Below are positions 1 through 12,843 of a stretch of 64,000 nucleotides of DNA, one piece after another. Positions within the stretch are counted from its first letter, which is position 1, and every line of letters starts with the position of its first letter. The notes beneath the pieces are model-generated. The model saw only the letters and a program-made list of their open reading frames with translations, did no database searches and was not told the DNA's origin. The translations under genes were made by a program, and so were the position numbers. This DNA is from Smittia aterrima (Eukaryota; Arthropoda; Insecta; Diptera; Chironomidae), in contig CP093831.1 in NCBI GenBank assembly GCA_033063855.1, positions 3,410,001-3,474,000 on the forward strand, read 5' to 3'.

Positions 1-3000
1 TTTGGACGTTTTCAATATTTCATAAAGTTTTTCAAATCAAGAAACAGTGTCCCTCTGGTGGCGTAGTTGCTAAACGACAAGACTAACCAGGAAAGAAAAA
101 TAAAATCGCCAAATGAGTTAATTAAAGCGAAAAAAATACTTGTTTGTGGTCTTCTTAATTAGTTAACGTGCCCGCTTTTGATTAATCGATTTGTTTTGCA
201 CTGAAAGAAAAGCCCAAAGCCAAAGAGGTAAATTGTGAAAAAATGTTGTGAAGAAATTGGAGAAAATCGGAAGAAAATTCTTTGCTTTCGCTGAAATTAG
301 TGGAATTTTAAGTGAGAAAATGTGAGCTCGAAGCGCCCGTGAGGCAATTGAATCGCTTTTAGAATAGAAATTGTGTGTTAGATTAACAAATTAAACATAA
401 TCGAAGTTTAGTGGAATAAATTTGCCAGGGATTGGGAATGTGAAGAAAGCAAATAACAAGCAAGAGAAGAAGAAAAAAAAATCCTCAATCAGAAGTTTCC
501 ACCATTCGCTGAATTTTTTTTTATATTGCAATTGAAAGTCATTACCACGGTCTTCCATTCATTTGTTGCCGTGAATTGAAATGCAAGTTCTGCTATTCAA
601 CTAAACAGCGACAGATTACAGTTCCATGCATAAATCATTCTTGCTGAGAGAACGAAAGAAACAACAAACTCATCGTCAAAAGGAATACGTTTCTGATTGA
701 AAGAAACACGAAGAGGAAATATCTGTGAGTGTGTGTAAAGAAATAGAAAAAGGAAAATAGAAATTTTCCTCATCATTTTCTGAAATAATGCGAACACAAT
801 ATCGTCGTGTAATGTATGATGACTAATATTCGTTGTCAAAACTGGAGTCGACTTGAGATTTGAGCCTCCTCCCCATTGTAATCGAAGGAGACAAATAAGA
901 TCTCGAATGATAATTAAATTCCACAGAATGTAGAGCAAATGATTTTTGCGGTTCTGTGATTCAAAAAGTTTCAGAGACGACAAAACAATCGTCTCGCTCG
1001 CCTTTAATATAGAGAGAAGAAGTCGCTTAATGTCAAATGGTCACACATTTCTTCCAAAGTGTTAATTTCATTTAGTTTATGAATGTGAAATTGAGATGAT
1101 GACTCTCAATTGGAGAACTCGTATAAGTCAACTTCGTGAATCATTCGATGGGAATTGATAACTTCATGCTTCAACTACCTGGAAACTGGAAAAAGGGAGT
1201 AAAACGTGCCTAACGAGAATTTATTGCTTGCTGACTAATCAAAGAAGCATTCGTCATCAACCAAAGCAAAATGGTTTTTTGCACTACTTATATTCTTTAT
1301 CAGTTGGTTCGTCTATCAAACATTTTCGGGTTTCGCGATAAAATTGCGGTCTACGAGAGTGTTAGAGGAGAATAAACCGTGATCAAGTATACCTGATGAA
1401 ACTATTGTTGAGAAAGCGCTCGACACTTCTAACAAATAGCGCCCGTCATAAAGCTGTGGATTTATTTGCTCATTTAATTAAAAGCGAGATTTTTCTTTCG
1501 CTACACATCCCATTCGACATCAGACGCGGGTTGAACGGGGAAAAACGCACAGTTCAGTGGCGCCTGAATCAGATGTTTGTGAATGGTTTCCCGTTCCCGC
1601 TGAGATGGTCGCGATAAAAATCGACAACTGTCTCCCATTCACATGCTGATTTTCTAATTTAATCCCCTAAAACATAAATCTCAGGGAAAAGTAGAGAGGA
1701 AAATTATAAAAATTTTCACGAGAAGCTTTTTATAAACAACCGAAGAAAAGATCGAGTCAAATGAGACGAAATTTAATTAAACGGAAAACACAGAAAGATG
1801 TTTAATGCGAAGGCGGCGGGAAAAGTTGGCAAGACGACGACCGATGCAATTTTCTGTTTCGCTCCCGATGGAAATATGAGTCTTGCAAGTCGCGCGACAT
1901 CCTGACTGACAGACTTTGTCGCCAAATCAAGAAGAAGAAATATTTTTTGAAAAACGAAAGTTTGTGAATGAAGTTGTTCAACTTCTGATTGAACAGCTGG
2001 AGTAATAAGTTATTCCAATGTTTATCGACTTTTTTCAACTCGTCCGTTTACTAATCAATCTAAAGCTTCAGACAGTAATTAATCCTAATTAATGCCTTGA
2101 ATCCTTGATCGACTCTCAAGGATCTTTTCGTGTAAGAAAAAGAAACTTTTTCTTGTTTTTCTTTCGGATTTGAGTCAAAGGGTGAGACTTGAGGTGACTT
2201 AATTCGAGTTGATGCATGACTTGAAAGGGCTGTTGATGTTTTTATTACGAAAACGATGAGGATAGGTATCTCGATTGGGTCGAGAGATTATGCAAATCGT
2301 GACACATCATGACCAGAGAACAAGAAACGTTTTCTTCGTTTATTAGCAAAACATGAAAGATTAATGAAATTGAAGACCTCGAGAGACTTTTCCGCCCTGC
2401 TTACATTTCAAACGATTTCGTGAGAATATCGAGCGCGCCCACAACTCGCAGCCGCTCTCCACTTTCAAATCTGTTTACAGGGGAATGTCTCGTTTCACAA
2501 TTTCTAAATTAAGTTTCATCGATTGTCATAAATCTTTTCTTCTGCTTCTACAGTCTTACGATAATTTATTCTCAGAAGCTACGGCTAGCCGCAAATCATT
2601 TATTTTCTTATCACTCGACATCGTAGTCTTTGCGGATTGAAATGACAAATCTTTGCTGTTCTTAATTGATTTTGAATGAATATTGATGATGGATAGCCCA
2701 CATTACCGGTCAGCCAACCGCAGCGACTAACTAGCGTAGAAGAAAATGGTCTGAGTGATTTAAAGTAGCGAGCCGAAGTAAAACGGTTGTTTAATTACAT
2801 TTTTTACGACCTACTCGCGGTCGTAAAACGAATGTTGTTGGAGATTTTCTCGTGTGCATGAATGAAAAGTCGGAAAAGCGCGTACGTGAGCATGAAACTC
2901 ATTTGATAAGAGTTTTCATCATTACGTAATTTTTCGGCAAAATTAATAACATTTCATCCCGATCTGAATTTGTAAACGACGAAACGCTCGCTTAACTTCA

Positions 3001-6000
3001 AGTAAAGAGCGACGTGAAGGAATTTGGAAGGAGACGCAAAAGTTTTTCCATGTGGCTTGTGTTGCAACGGAGGGGGAGTGAAGAAGAATGTTGACAAAAT
3101 TAGACGCGAGAGAAGGGAATCCATAAAAAGCGGTTGAAACACAAAGATTTTCCATCGTCGACATGTAAAAAATAAAAGCGAAGAAAATCGTCTTGACTAT
3201 CCAGAAATAGAACATTAGGAACATCATCATGGAGAGAGAGAGAGTGCACTGAGTTGTGTTTATAAAAACGATGAGATGAAAACATAAATAATTACGAATG
3301 AGTGTTGCTGCTCGAGTGCATGAAAGTGATGATGGAAGTGTAACAAAAACAATCATTAAAGGCGCATAAAAAGGTTTAATCCGATCTCGACTAACTCCCA
3401 TACACTTTGCAGCTTATGCTCAACGTCAATGTTGAGTTGACGGTCAACAAAGAGCAATATCGATCTTGTAGGAAATGAAATCATGCCAAAAGTCACTCGA
3501 CATCTTGTCTAGCATGACGAAATCAAAATCCATAAGTTCGCCGAAGGCAGACAAGCAATTTCTATTAAAATATATCGCCAACATCCGTCCAGAATGAGCC
3601 TTGTGTTGTCGCTTCATCTCAACGACTTTAGAGACAATCTCTCTTGGTAAACATTTATATTATTAGAGAGGAGCAAAAGAAGAACATCGTGGCAATAAGA
3701 AAGAAACGAAAATGTGTCTCATGTCTTTGCGAAGTCACCGTTCTTGCCGTATAATGGAACAAGATGGAGTGAAATTGAATCAACAAAAAGTAAATTGGGA
3801 AACTGTTCTTAAACATTTCCTCCGCCGTCTATCGGAATTGAAACAACAGTTAATTCACTTTCGCTGCATTGCATGACGCCTGCCATTTAATTGAACTCAC
3901 GCGATGAATGAAATGTCGCTTGAAATTTTGTGTTCTTTACTTTGATGATTTCACGTTTAGAGTTTTGAGATTTATTTCTAAACTATCGTTGTCAGACTAG
4001 CTTATTTCATATTAAAATGCATTGCTTCAAATCAATTGGCGGCTTCAATTGAACGAGAAACTCGGCAAGCAGCAGCACAATATCAACCCGATCTGCACAT
4101 TCGAAACGAGAAATAAAAACAATCTATCGACAGTTAAAAGTCGAAACATGGAAACTATTCAAGAGAAACAACACAAAGTGGAACAAAAAGCAAATGTTCA
4201 TTTCACATTCGAGTGTTATCGCTCTGTCGATTTAGAAAAACAAATAAGTTTAATAGAGTTTTATGAGGTGTTCTTCTGTTGAGTGCACTGCGAGCTTTGA
4301 ATCACAGACAACTTTACCTGGAATAATTTCAACAAAGTTTTTTTTTATTGATCGCTCGTGCAGTTCAAATCTCTTCAGGTCTGCAAGAAATCAGATTTCT
4401 GGTTTTAACTTCCTAGGCTATAAACCCGTAAAAGTAATTGAAAAGTTTTTCGTTAAATGTGCAATGCTTCTCTTGAGAATCTCTCGAATCTGAGAGGAAA
4501 TATCTCGGTTGCTCGTTCTTTCCGATTTTGTAATAAAACTTTTCCAATTAATAAGAACTGCAACAAGGATGAAGAAAAAATTGTTGAGCGCTCTCATGTT
4601 CTCACGTTGGATTTAATGGGAAAATTTAAGACACGTGTGAGTGTGGCTTGAGGTGGACGAGCATTCGACGTAAATAATACGATAGCATAATGGAATGTTG
4701 ATTAAAACAGGAGCGAAAGAAGCTCTGGGAATTGTGTGTCAACTTGAGCGTGGAATTGAATGTTAAAGGTCGACTTAAAGCTCTTTGAAAGCTTTTCACA
4801 GTATCAACTTCAATTGTTATTTCACCAGAGATAACAAAGCTCCAATTCCTTCTAGCGAATTTGCTTTTAGATATCAACAAACATTTCATGTTTTCGCATA
4901 AACGCTCCAGTAACTCGAAGGGCACATTTTCCATGGTCGTTGTCGAATTTGGCCTAGAAACAGCCAGCCACTCGCAGACGAAATGCAAATGAATCAACGA
5001 GGCCTGTTGCAAGAGCTAAAATGTAAATGGAAGTAATTATTTCCGTGTTAAAAGCTTCTACGGGCCTAGATTTAGCAAATTGAATGAAATGTTGTCAATA
5101 TTGTGATTAGATTTGCTTTTTGGAATCTCATATTCCCATTTAGCTCAAGATCAATTCCGAGCCTCTCTCTTTACTTCAAGTATCGAGCGACTCATACTCG
5201 TCGCTTCTTCCCACAGCGAAGGAAATAATTATTGATTTTATAAGATATTTTTCACAAAGCCTTGTAACTCTGTGTAGCTCTGCGAAACTTTTTCTTTCTA
5301 TAAAACAACAAAACTTTGTTCGCTTCTAATGATTTACAACATTTGCTTTCTCATGCGACCGCTTGACTTGTGCCATCCAACAACGGCAATTCTCGACGGT
5401 GATTATTGTTACTCGGTCGTTTTCTCGATGTGAACGGTCATCGGGCTTAAGTGACGAAATGCTAATTTATCAACTGCCGAGTCTCTCGTGCTTTTCGACC
5501 CATAAATGGAACTATCCATATCCACCGGAAGAGCGAACGCTTCGAGACTTTTGCCCGATCGCGGAGATTGTATAATCGTGTTTCGTGTCAACGCCTTGTC
5601 AGCGCTAACTTGTTTCTTCTTGTGCCATCGCGTTTTCCATTCAATTTCTTCAGATTTAGTCGAAACTTACGCTGCTTTGTGTCGAAGAAAATTTCGTAAT
5701 TGAATAAATCGGTGGGATGGAAAGCGGCAGTCGCGAGACTCCTGTGGCATATCCGATATTTTCACGTTAATTATCGTACTTGAAAAGCTTTGAAAGCGAG
5801 CGAAATGATTATTTAACTTAATTAGGCGCTTTTACGTCTTTTACGTGTTCAAGTTTGTGCCGACAAACGAGCTCAAGATGAAAAGGGGAGCCAAAGCGAT
5901 TTGACTCTCGACGTCCTCAATTTGCATGAGGCGATGAATTAATTTGTGAAAAGTAGAAATTCGCTTCAGAAGGAAGTTGCCAGACGCTGCTAAAACTAAT

Positions 6001-6823
6001 CACTTGAAGCAAATCGTCACGGCGCATAAAGTCGATGTTAATTCAAAGCATTTCTGGTCTCGACGTTTTCTTCTTTATTCTTTTACCTTCTGAGCACGTC
6101 AGAAGAACTCAGCGCTGCATGCAAAATTGAATTCGTTCAAGTGCAGGAAGCGACGACATTTCTCAATCGAAGTTTACTGACGGTGATGTTTCTCTTGGCA
6201 TGATTGTTCAATTAAAGTGCGATAATTAGAAGGAGGATGGTAGGATTAGCGAGTGGGAGGAATAAAACTTTTCATGTGTCAAGAGATTAATCGCTTCCAA
6301 ATGAAAGCGCTTAAAATCTTCTAATCGAAAGCAAAGATTTTCTTCAAAAGATATTTCCAACGGAAAACTTTCGGGTCTCGATTCTCACCTACATTTCATC
6401 GCACAGTGTCTCACTCGACTCTTGATCTATTTTTAGGTGAATTTTCCTGTTCGGTTTTATATATGTTTGACACGAGAAAACAAGAGGCAGCAGCATCAAC
6501 AACAGAAAACCCTTACAAAACAAATAAAAGTCTATCTCAACACACAAGTGACTGAAGCTGATTGGAGAAAATCGTCAGAAGAAATTATCAATTTAGAAAA
6601 AAATAAAAATTACCTGAGGCTCCGATCAGCAAAAAAAAATACCGCAAGCAGACGAGGCCATCACTCGTCAAAAGAGAAAGACACAAAAAGTTACAATTAG
6701 ACACAAAAGCCGAACATATCGAGTTGTGAAGCATCAACCAGTAGGTGAACACACGAATCGAGATTGAGTGGGCGGGAGAGAGAGCACACAAAGTAATTGA
6801 CAAAATTGAAACACGGAAGCAGA
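1..6823. other. Gene-free stretch upstream of Pak; probable 5' leader and intron
   Basis: No open frame here looks like a real protein; the short frames lack recognisable domains and splice logic. A consensus-like donor (AAAGAG then GTAAAT) follows base 227, and a pyrimidine-rich acceptor (CTATTTTTAG) ends at 6436. A leader exon near 100-227 spliced to 6437-6823, just before the Pak start codon, is therefore plausible. That would make 228-6435 one large first intron, the usual place for enhancers. This is inference from splice signals only. A short GA repeat lies near 3233-3245. Confidence 0.35.
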
Positions 6824-9800
6824 ATGTCGAGCGAGGAGGACAAGCCACCAGCGCCGCCTGTAAGGCTGACCAGCAATCGAGGCGGAAGTGATCGATTGGA
6901 TGGTCCACCCGATCTCAAACCACTACCCAAAGGTGAGAGTTGATGAATTGATTGATAGACGAGGGTTTTTGAATCTTTTACGTTTTGTTTTCGCTTTTTT
7001 TGTAATTGCAGAGCCCGATGACCCCGATCGCAAAAAGAAGACACTGAAGAACAAAATCAAATCAAAACAATCACACAATGATTCAAAGCCTAACATCTCG
7101 TATCCAACCAACTTTGAGCATACGGTTCACGTGGGATTCGACGCAGTGACGGGAGAGTTCACGGTAAGTGTCAATTCAAACGATATTCTGTTGTTTTCAT
7201 CGACACCGCTTGAACAATTGCGGAAGGAATCACAATAGAGAGAAAATATTTAGCGAAAAGATGAAAGTGGGCAATTATTTTGTTGTTGCTTTGGGTTCAC
7301 ATTTGAGTGATGGAAGGAAGGCGGCTTATATCGCACTGCTTCGCTTTTAATTTGCTGTTAGGATTTATTAAAGCAATTGGAACATCGATTATCACGCAAT
7401 GCGTGGAGTTGTTTGTGTCATCTCTAACGTCATTTGAAACTGACATCACAAGCAATCCCACAATGTTTTCTGATAAGCATCAATTTTACTGAGGAATTGG
7501 CTTAAGTAGAATTTGCCATTAGTTTTATTATGGCTTCCGAGAACATTACGGCTTGATTAATCCTCTCGAAACTTCATTCTTAGTGCTACATGCCAAAAGC
7601 TTTCCTCTTTACGAGTGCCAAACGTAGACAAAATCCTATCGATTCAGTTAAAAGCCACAATGCCAAGTGCAATGAGTGATAAGATTGATAGACTCTTCTC
7701 ACATTCATCGTCTGCTGCAAAAGCTCAAGTGACAAAGATTTGTTCACGACTGAATTGATGTCAATAGAAAGAAACGATGATTCAATGATAATCAAGAGAA
7801 ATTTCTATGTTGCTAGATAAATGCAAATTAGATCTTTCTGAATCTTTCAGTTTTGATAACTTCAAATTAACGTACAAGGAAAAAAAAATTGCAGTTACTC
7901 GTGATAAATTAAATTTTAATTCTAAGGATTCGAACCTCGGTCTTATAAATTTGTCTTTAACCTTCATTGACATCAATCTCATAATTTCTACTTTGAACTT
8001 CTTAAGATCGTTTGGCCTCGACGCTTACTTATAATTTCCGACTTCATTGTATTCTTCTTAGCTGCTTCAATCTCAACCCATGAGCTTCAAGACAAATTTT
8101 CATTATTTATAATATTTATTTTATCGGCATCTCATTCCCTCTCGTGTTGGTTTTCATTTGCGAAGCTCGTTTGTGTCTCGTTTTCGTTTAACTCTTGTTT
8201 TATCTCTTGTACTTTTACAAGCTGCCATTGAAAGTGAGTATTGCTTCTTAATTGTGGAAAAACTTTTCGCCCGAAAGAAAAGCCATTTCGCAAAACTCCA
8301 TCATTAGCTCTCGCGCTGGTCTCACTGGATCTTCCTCTCCACGTTTTTCTTTTCTCGATAGTTGTGTTGTCTTCTTCTCAGTTTCATATTTTTTTTTGCG
8401 TTGTCGTTAGAAAGCGCGCGAAGCATTCATCTCCATTGAGCTGCTCAGTCAGTTTGTTTTGTGAATCCTTCCATTTAACACACGCGCGCTGATAACGCGG
8501 TAGCTTTAAGTGATTTCGTGGCAGCAAAAGCTGTCACGTTTCCGTCGTGACTTCTCAAAACTTTTTGTCTGTCTGCTCGAACCAATTTTCGTTTTAAAAA
8601 ATTTGCATGCTTTGTTTTCGGTTGTGATTCCGTTGGGCTGGAAGGCAGAGCAAACGTGACCTCTACATGTGTGCGCTTTCTTTCGGCCGCTCAGCCTTCA
8701 CTTCCTCTAAATCGATGTCAGAAAATACAAAACGTTTGTTATTCACGAATCATTTTTCTCGATGGAATCATTTGGCTTAGACAATTAATCAATGATTTCT
8801 AAATCACTTTATTTCCATTTCCATCTCGCAGGGGATGCCGGAGCAATGGGCAGTATTATTGATGAACAGCAACATCAGCAAAATGGAACAGAAGAAAAAT
8901 CCGCAAGCCGTGTTGGATGTGCTCAATTGGTTCGACAACAGCTCGAAGCAGCGGCCTAGTTCGAAATATATGACACATGGAATGCACAACACAACACATT
9001 CGGGTATGTTTGCTAGCTCAATGTTGTTTATCTTTGGTATACAAATTATCAAAGCTCAAGTTTTTCGCTTCTTCTTCATACATGAAGAAACAAGATGATA
9101 GCAAAAGCTCCGATAATTTGATTTCCGAACCCCTTAATCCAAAATATAGATTTTCCCTTTTCAAAAATCTTGGTGTTGCCTTTACTTCTTGATCAAGAAC
9201 AATTTCATGAACCAAATCACTTAATAGCTTCGTCGATAGGTTCCTCGCTGAGTCGTGTGAGCAGTTCCAGTCCAAGCAGCACACCAACTGATAGTGAATC
9301 ACAATCGCATGTTGGTCACGTGGTTCTGCAGACTATAAACAACCACACGACAATTCCCACTTCAATTTCCATGCAAAACAATCACGGAGTTCATCACTTG
9401 AATCATTCGGCGCGAAGCTCTGGACAGGAGGAGGAGATTGCGCCACCAATTGCCAGTCGACCGGAAAGAACAAAATCCATTGTAAGCTTAACAAGCCACT
9501 GATCATTTGAAATTAATTTATTGATCAATATTTTATCTCATTTAATAGTACACACGTCCAATTGATGACCCACCCATGTCACCGCTGCCCCATCCGCACA
9601 TTAATCACACCAATCAACTGAAAAGTCCAACATTGGACAAGAATAAGAATTCAACTGCAATCTTAACACCACCACCACTAACGACAACGACGAACAATAA
9701 TACAGCAAATATCAATACGACAGTTACGTCGCCCACGGGACAAACAGAAGCTCCGCCAAATCAAACGCGAAACTCGACGAAGAAGAAGAAAATGTCAGAC

Positions 9801-10877
9801 GAAGAGATTCTTGAAAAGCTTAGAACGATTGTGAGCGTAGGTGATCCGACGAGAAAGTATGCCAAGATGGAAAAGATCGGACAAGGTGCATCAGGAACAG
9901 TCTATACAGCTATCGAGAGCTCTACGGGTATGGAAGTAGCAATTAAACGAATGAACCTGAGTCAACAGCCAAAGAAAGAGCTGATCATCAATGAAATTCT
10001 CGTTATGCGAGAAAACAAACATCCAAATGTCGTCAACTATCTCGACAGTTATCTGGTATCAGAAGAACTGTGGGTAGTGATGGAGTATTTGCCTGGAGGT
10101 TCGCTGACAGATGTCGTAACTGAGACGTGTATGGACGAAGGCCAGATCGCTGCAGTTTGTAGAGAGGTGCTGCAAGCCCTCGAGTTCCTTCACAGCAATC
10201 AAGTGATTCATCGAGATATCAAAAGTGACAATATTCTCTTGGGATTAGACGGCAGCGTGAAACTAACGGATTTCGGTTTCTGCGCTCAAATCTCGCCCGA
10301 GCAATCGAAGAGAACGACAATGGTTGGAACACCATATTGGATGTAAGTGGAAGAGATTTCGATGCAAATAAATTTCCAATTAAACTTAATTTGATGTTTC
10401 CAGGGCACCGGAAGTCGTGACGAGAAAGCAGTACGGTCCGAAAGTCGATTTGTGGTCGCTCGGCATCATGGCAATCGAAATGGTAAATTAATTAAATTAT
10501 CCTTTGATTCATTTATTCTTAAGCTTTAAATTGACAGATTGAGGGCGAGCCGCCTTACCTGAATGAGAATCCGCTTCGAGCGCTCTATTTAATCGCAACG
10601 CATGGCAAGCCAGAGATCAAAGATAAGGATAAATTGAGCCCAGTCTTCCAAGATTTCTTGGATCAATGTCTCGAGGTTGACGTCGATCAACGGTCGAGTG
10701 CAATGGAGCTTCTAAAAGTAAGTTCTTCACTTGACTTCGTCTCGTTTGCAAAATTGATTAATGATTTGCCATTATTTCTTTCTCTTTTCGTAGCATCCTT
10801 TCTTGAAGCTTGCACGTCCACTCGCTAGTCTGACGCCATTAATAATTGCAGCTAAAGAGGCAACTAAAGGTCATTAA
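6824..10877 (+). CDS. Pak: p21-activated kinase (group I PAK), serine/threonine kinase
   Basis: Effector kinase of Rac and Cdc42 that controls the actin cytoskeleton and focal adhesions. Eight exons: 6824-6932, 7012-7163, 8832-9003, 9228-9481, 9549-10342, 10404-10482, 10538-10717, 10794-10877; 607 residues. The N-terminus MSSEEDKPPAPPVRLTSNRG carries a PxxP Nck-type motif and reads like Drosophila Pak. The CRIB motif (ISYPTNFEHTVHVG) is at residues 65-78 and runs into the autoinhibitory segment. A Thr/Asn/Pro-rich linker precedes the kinase domain. There, the glycine loop IGQGASGTV is at 339-347, the VAIK lysine at 362, HRD aspartate at 452, DFG aspartate at 470, and the activation-loop threonine of TMVGTPYW at about 486. 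All catalytic residues are present. Intron 2 (7164-8831, 1.7 kb) is the longest and could hold an internal promoter. The start is fixed by family similarity. Confidence 0.96.
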
Positions 10878-12843
10878 TGTAAGGCAAAGACAACTACAAG
10901 AACAAAGCAGTTAAAAGAGTTTCTTCTGTAAAGAGAAAAAATAATTCTTCTTCCTCTTAGATTGATAGTTTTAAACTATAACATTAGAAGTGAAAACAAA
11001 TCTTATTAAGATGAATGATGATGATCAAGTCACGATTACGGTTTAAGTTTCTCTAAAAGATTCTTTCATCATTTTACATGTCGGCATTTTATTACGTTTT
11101 AATTTATGATCGAGAGAAAGTGAAAATGCTGAAAGCAGTGAAGCTGATTTAAGTTTGTAATTAAACGTCGAGACGAGGGATGAATGTATAAAGTGTGCCT
11201 AAAATCGAATCCTTGTCTCAGCTGGTCGTCGAGTGAACAGTTCATCTCCCTCAAGTTCTGATCGGAAATTCAGAGAAATCACTTGAATTGAATTTAGTAG
11301 AAAAATCGAAATTGTATCGTCTTCTCTCAGTTGTCATGAATTTTTAATTCGGAGTGAAGAATTTTTTTTAACATCTCACATTAGAGTCATTTGGATTAAG
11401 CTGATAAGTTTCTTTTCTCGGACAAGATTTCACCAAAATAGATTGGGCGGCGTGCGTAGATCGATGTTTAGACGGAATGTTTAGAAAAATTGTCCTTGAA
11501 AGGTTTAGAGAAGCTCCCACGCTAACCGAGAAACGAAGTTAATTCCGACCATGAATAATTTATTGACAAATCGGATGAAATTCCTTAAAAAGTAATCGCG
11601 CATTTAATTTTATTTTTAACCAACTGAAAAAGCTGAGTTTAGTTTTATTTCGTCCAATCGCATTCATTAAATGACTGATTCTGTTAGATTCAAGAAAGAT
11701 TTAAGGATCGATTCCTGTTTTTTAAAAGTTTTATTTTCTCCACATCTCATCCACCATTGAAGTTTCTTTTGATGTAAATATTACTGAAATATCATGTATT
11801 TATTAGAATCTAAGTGGATTTAGAATGAGATTGAAGCTATAAACCGGAAATCATTTTCTTTTTTCCTTTACAGTCCTTGCCTAACTTTGATTTCCCTATC
11901 TTTTGATTACAAGTGGAAGGTTAAGTTAAACTTTAAACGGCCGGCGATTTATGTAAATAAGAAGTGAAACTTTGATGAGATAGGCTGTGCCTGATTTCGA
12001 TTGATAGTTTCATGTACCCAACTCTTACTCTCTGACAAAGCAATAAACCTCTTCCCTCTTCTCCTTTTCTTAAGCGCTTTGTGCACGATCAGCCTTTCCA
12101 CTTTAATTTCATTTCTTTGATTCTTATTTTTGGAGAATAACAAAAATTTTCAATGAAAATCGTAAGAAAACTCAGGTTTTAGAAGGGAATGATTCAAGAA
12201 GAAGTTTATTTAAATTGCGTGATTTCCCTTGCGAGTTTTTTCGCTTCGTTTTGCTAAAAATCGTAACGCAACAATTTTCAGATGGATTTTTAAATGTAAC
12301 GTGAAATTTTGAATATTCCTTTGCATCCAAATCTTTTTCAAGCATTTCAAGTTGTAGCATGAAGAAAATTATTTTTCATCAAAATCAAATTGGGAAAGTG
12401 TGAGAAGAAGAGTTCATAAATTTCGTTTAGCTTTTGAGATTGGAGAAGAAGTTTTAATGTTGCATTTGAAAAGCTGATCATTGATCGATAAAGATTCGTT
12501 TTGCTTGACGAAATTTATGAATTCGTATCATCTCGAAAGCTTCGACCACAAGAAAACTTTTCTTTTTTCTTTCCTTTCATTAGCGCGTGGCAGTTAATCC
12601 CATGAAATAAATTTAATTACATTTATAACGAAGAATTATATGCAAACACATTAATTAATTATGAAGATAAACAATGAAGAATTCTAGGTGAATAGGATTT
12701 AATTTGAAATGATAAATGAAAAAATGTACTAAACCAACATCAAAAATGAGAAATGAAATTATTTAAAAAATATTTTTGATTGAGTTTTATTCGTGCATAA
12801 AATGTTTAAAATTCGTTGTGGACGGAATTGTTTCGAGATCATT
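10878..12843. other. Pak 3' UTR and intergenic DNA
   Basis: AT-rich sequence without a convincing gene. The left part is probably the Pak 3' UTR. A TTTATT at about 12786-12791 supplies AATAAA on the minus strand and is the likely poly(A) signal for TTC21B, whose stop codon begins at 12846. The two genes are therefore tail to tail. Confidence 0.5.

Noticed and set aside
3230..3246. Short GA repeat
   Set aside because: Only about six units; ordinary microsatellite background.
2943..3401. 152-codon open frame on the minus strand
   Set aside because: Low-complexity Phe/Ser/Leu-rich product with no domain, no splice support and a TTG/ATG start in AT-rich DNA; overlapping frames are equally open.
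5363..5703. Overlapping open frames on both strands
   Set aside because: No domain, no promoter, and frames conflict; typical chance openings.
7920..7995. A perfect tRNA B-box (GGTTCGAATCC) on the minus strand at 7926-7937
   Set aside because: No A-box, no anticodon stem and no acceptor pairing could be drawn around it, so it is not a tRNA gene.
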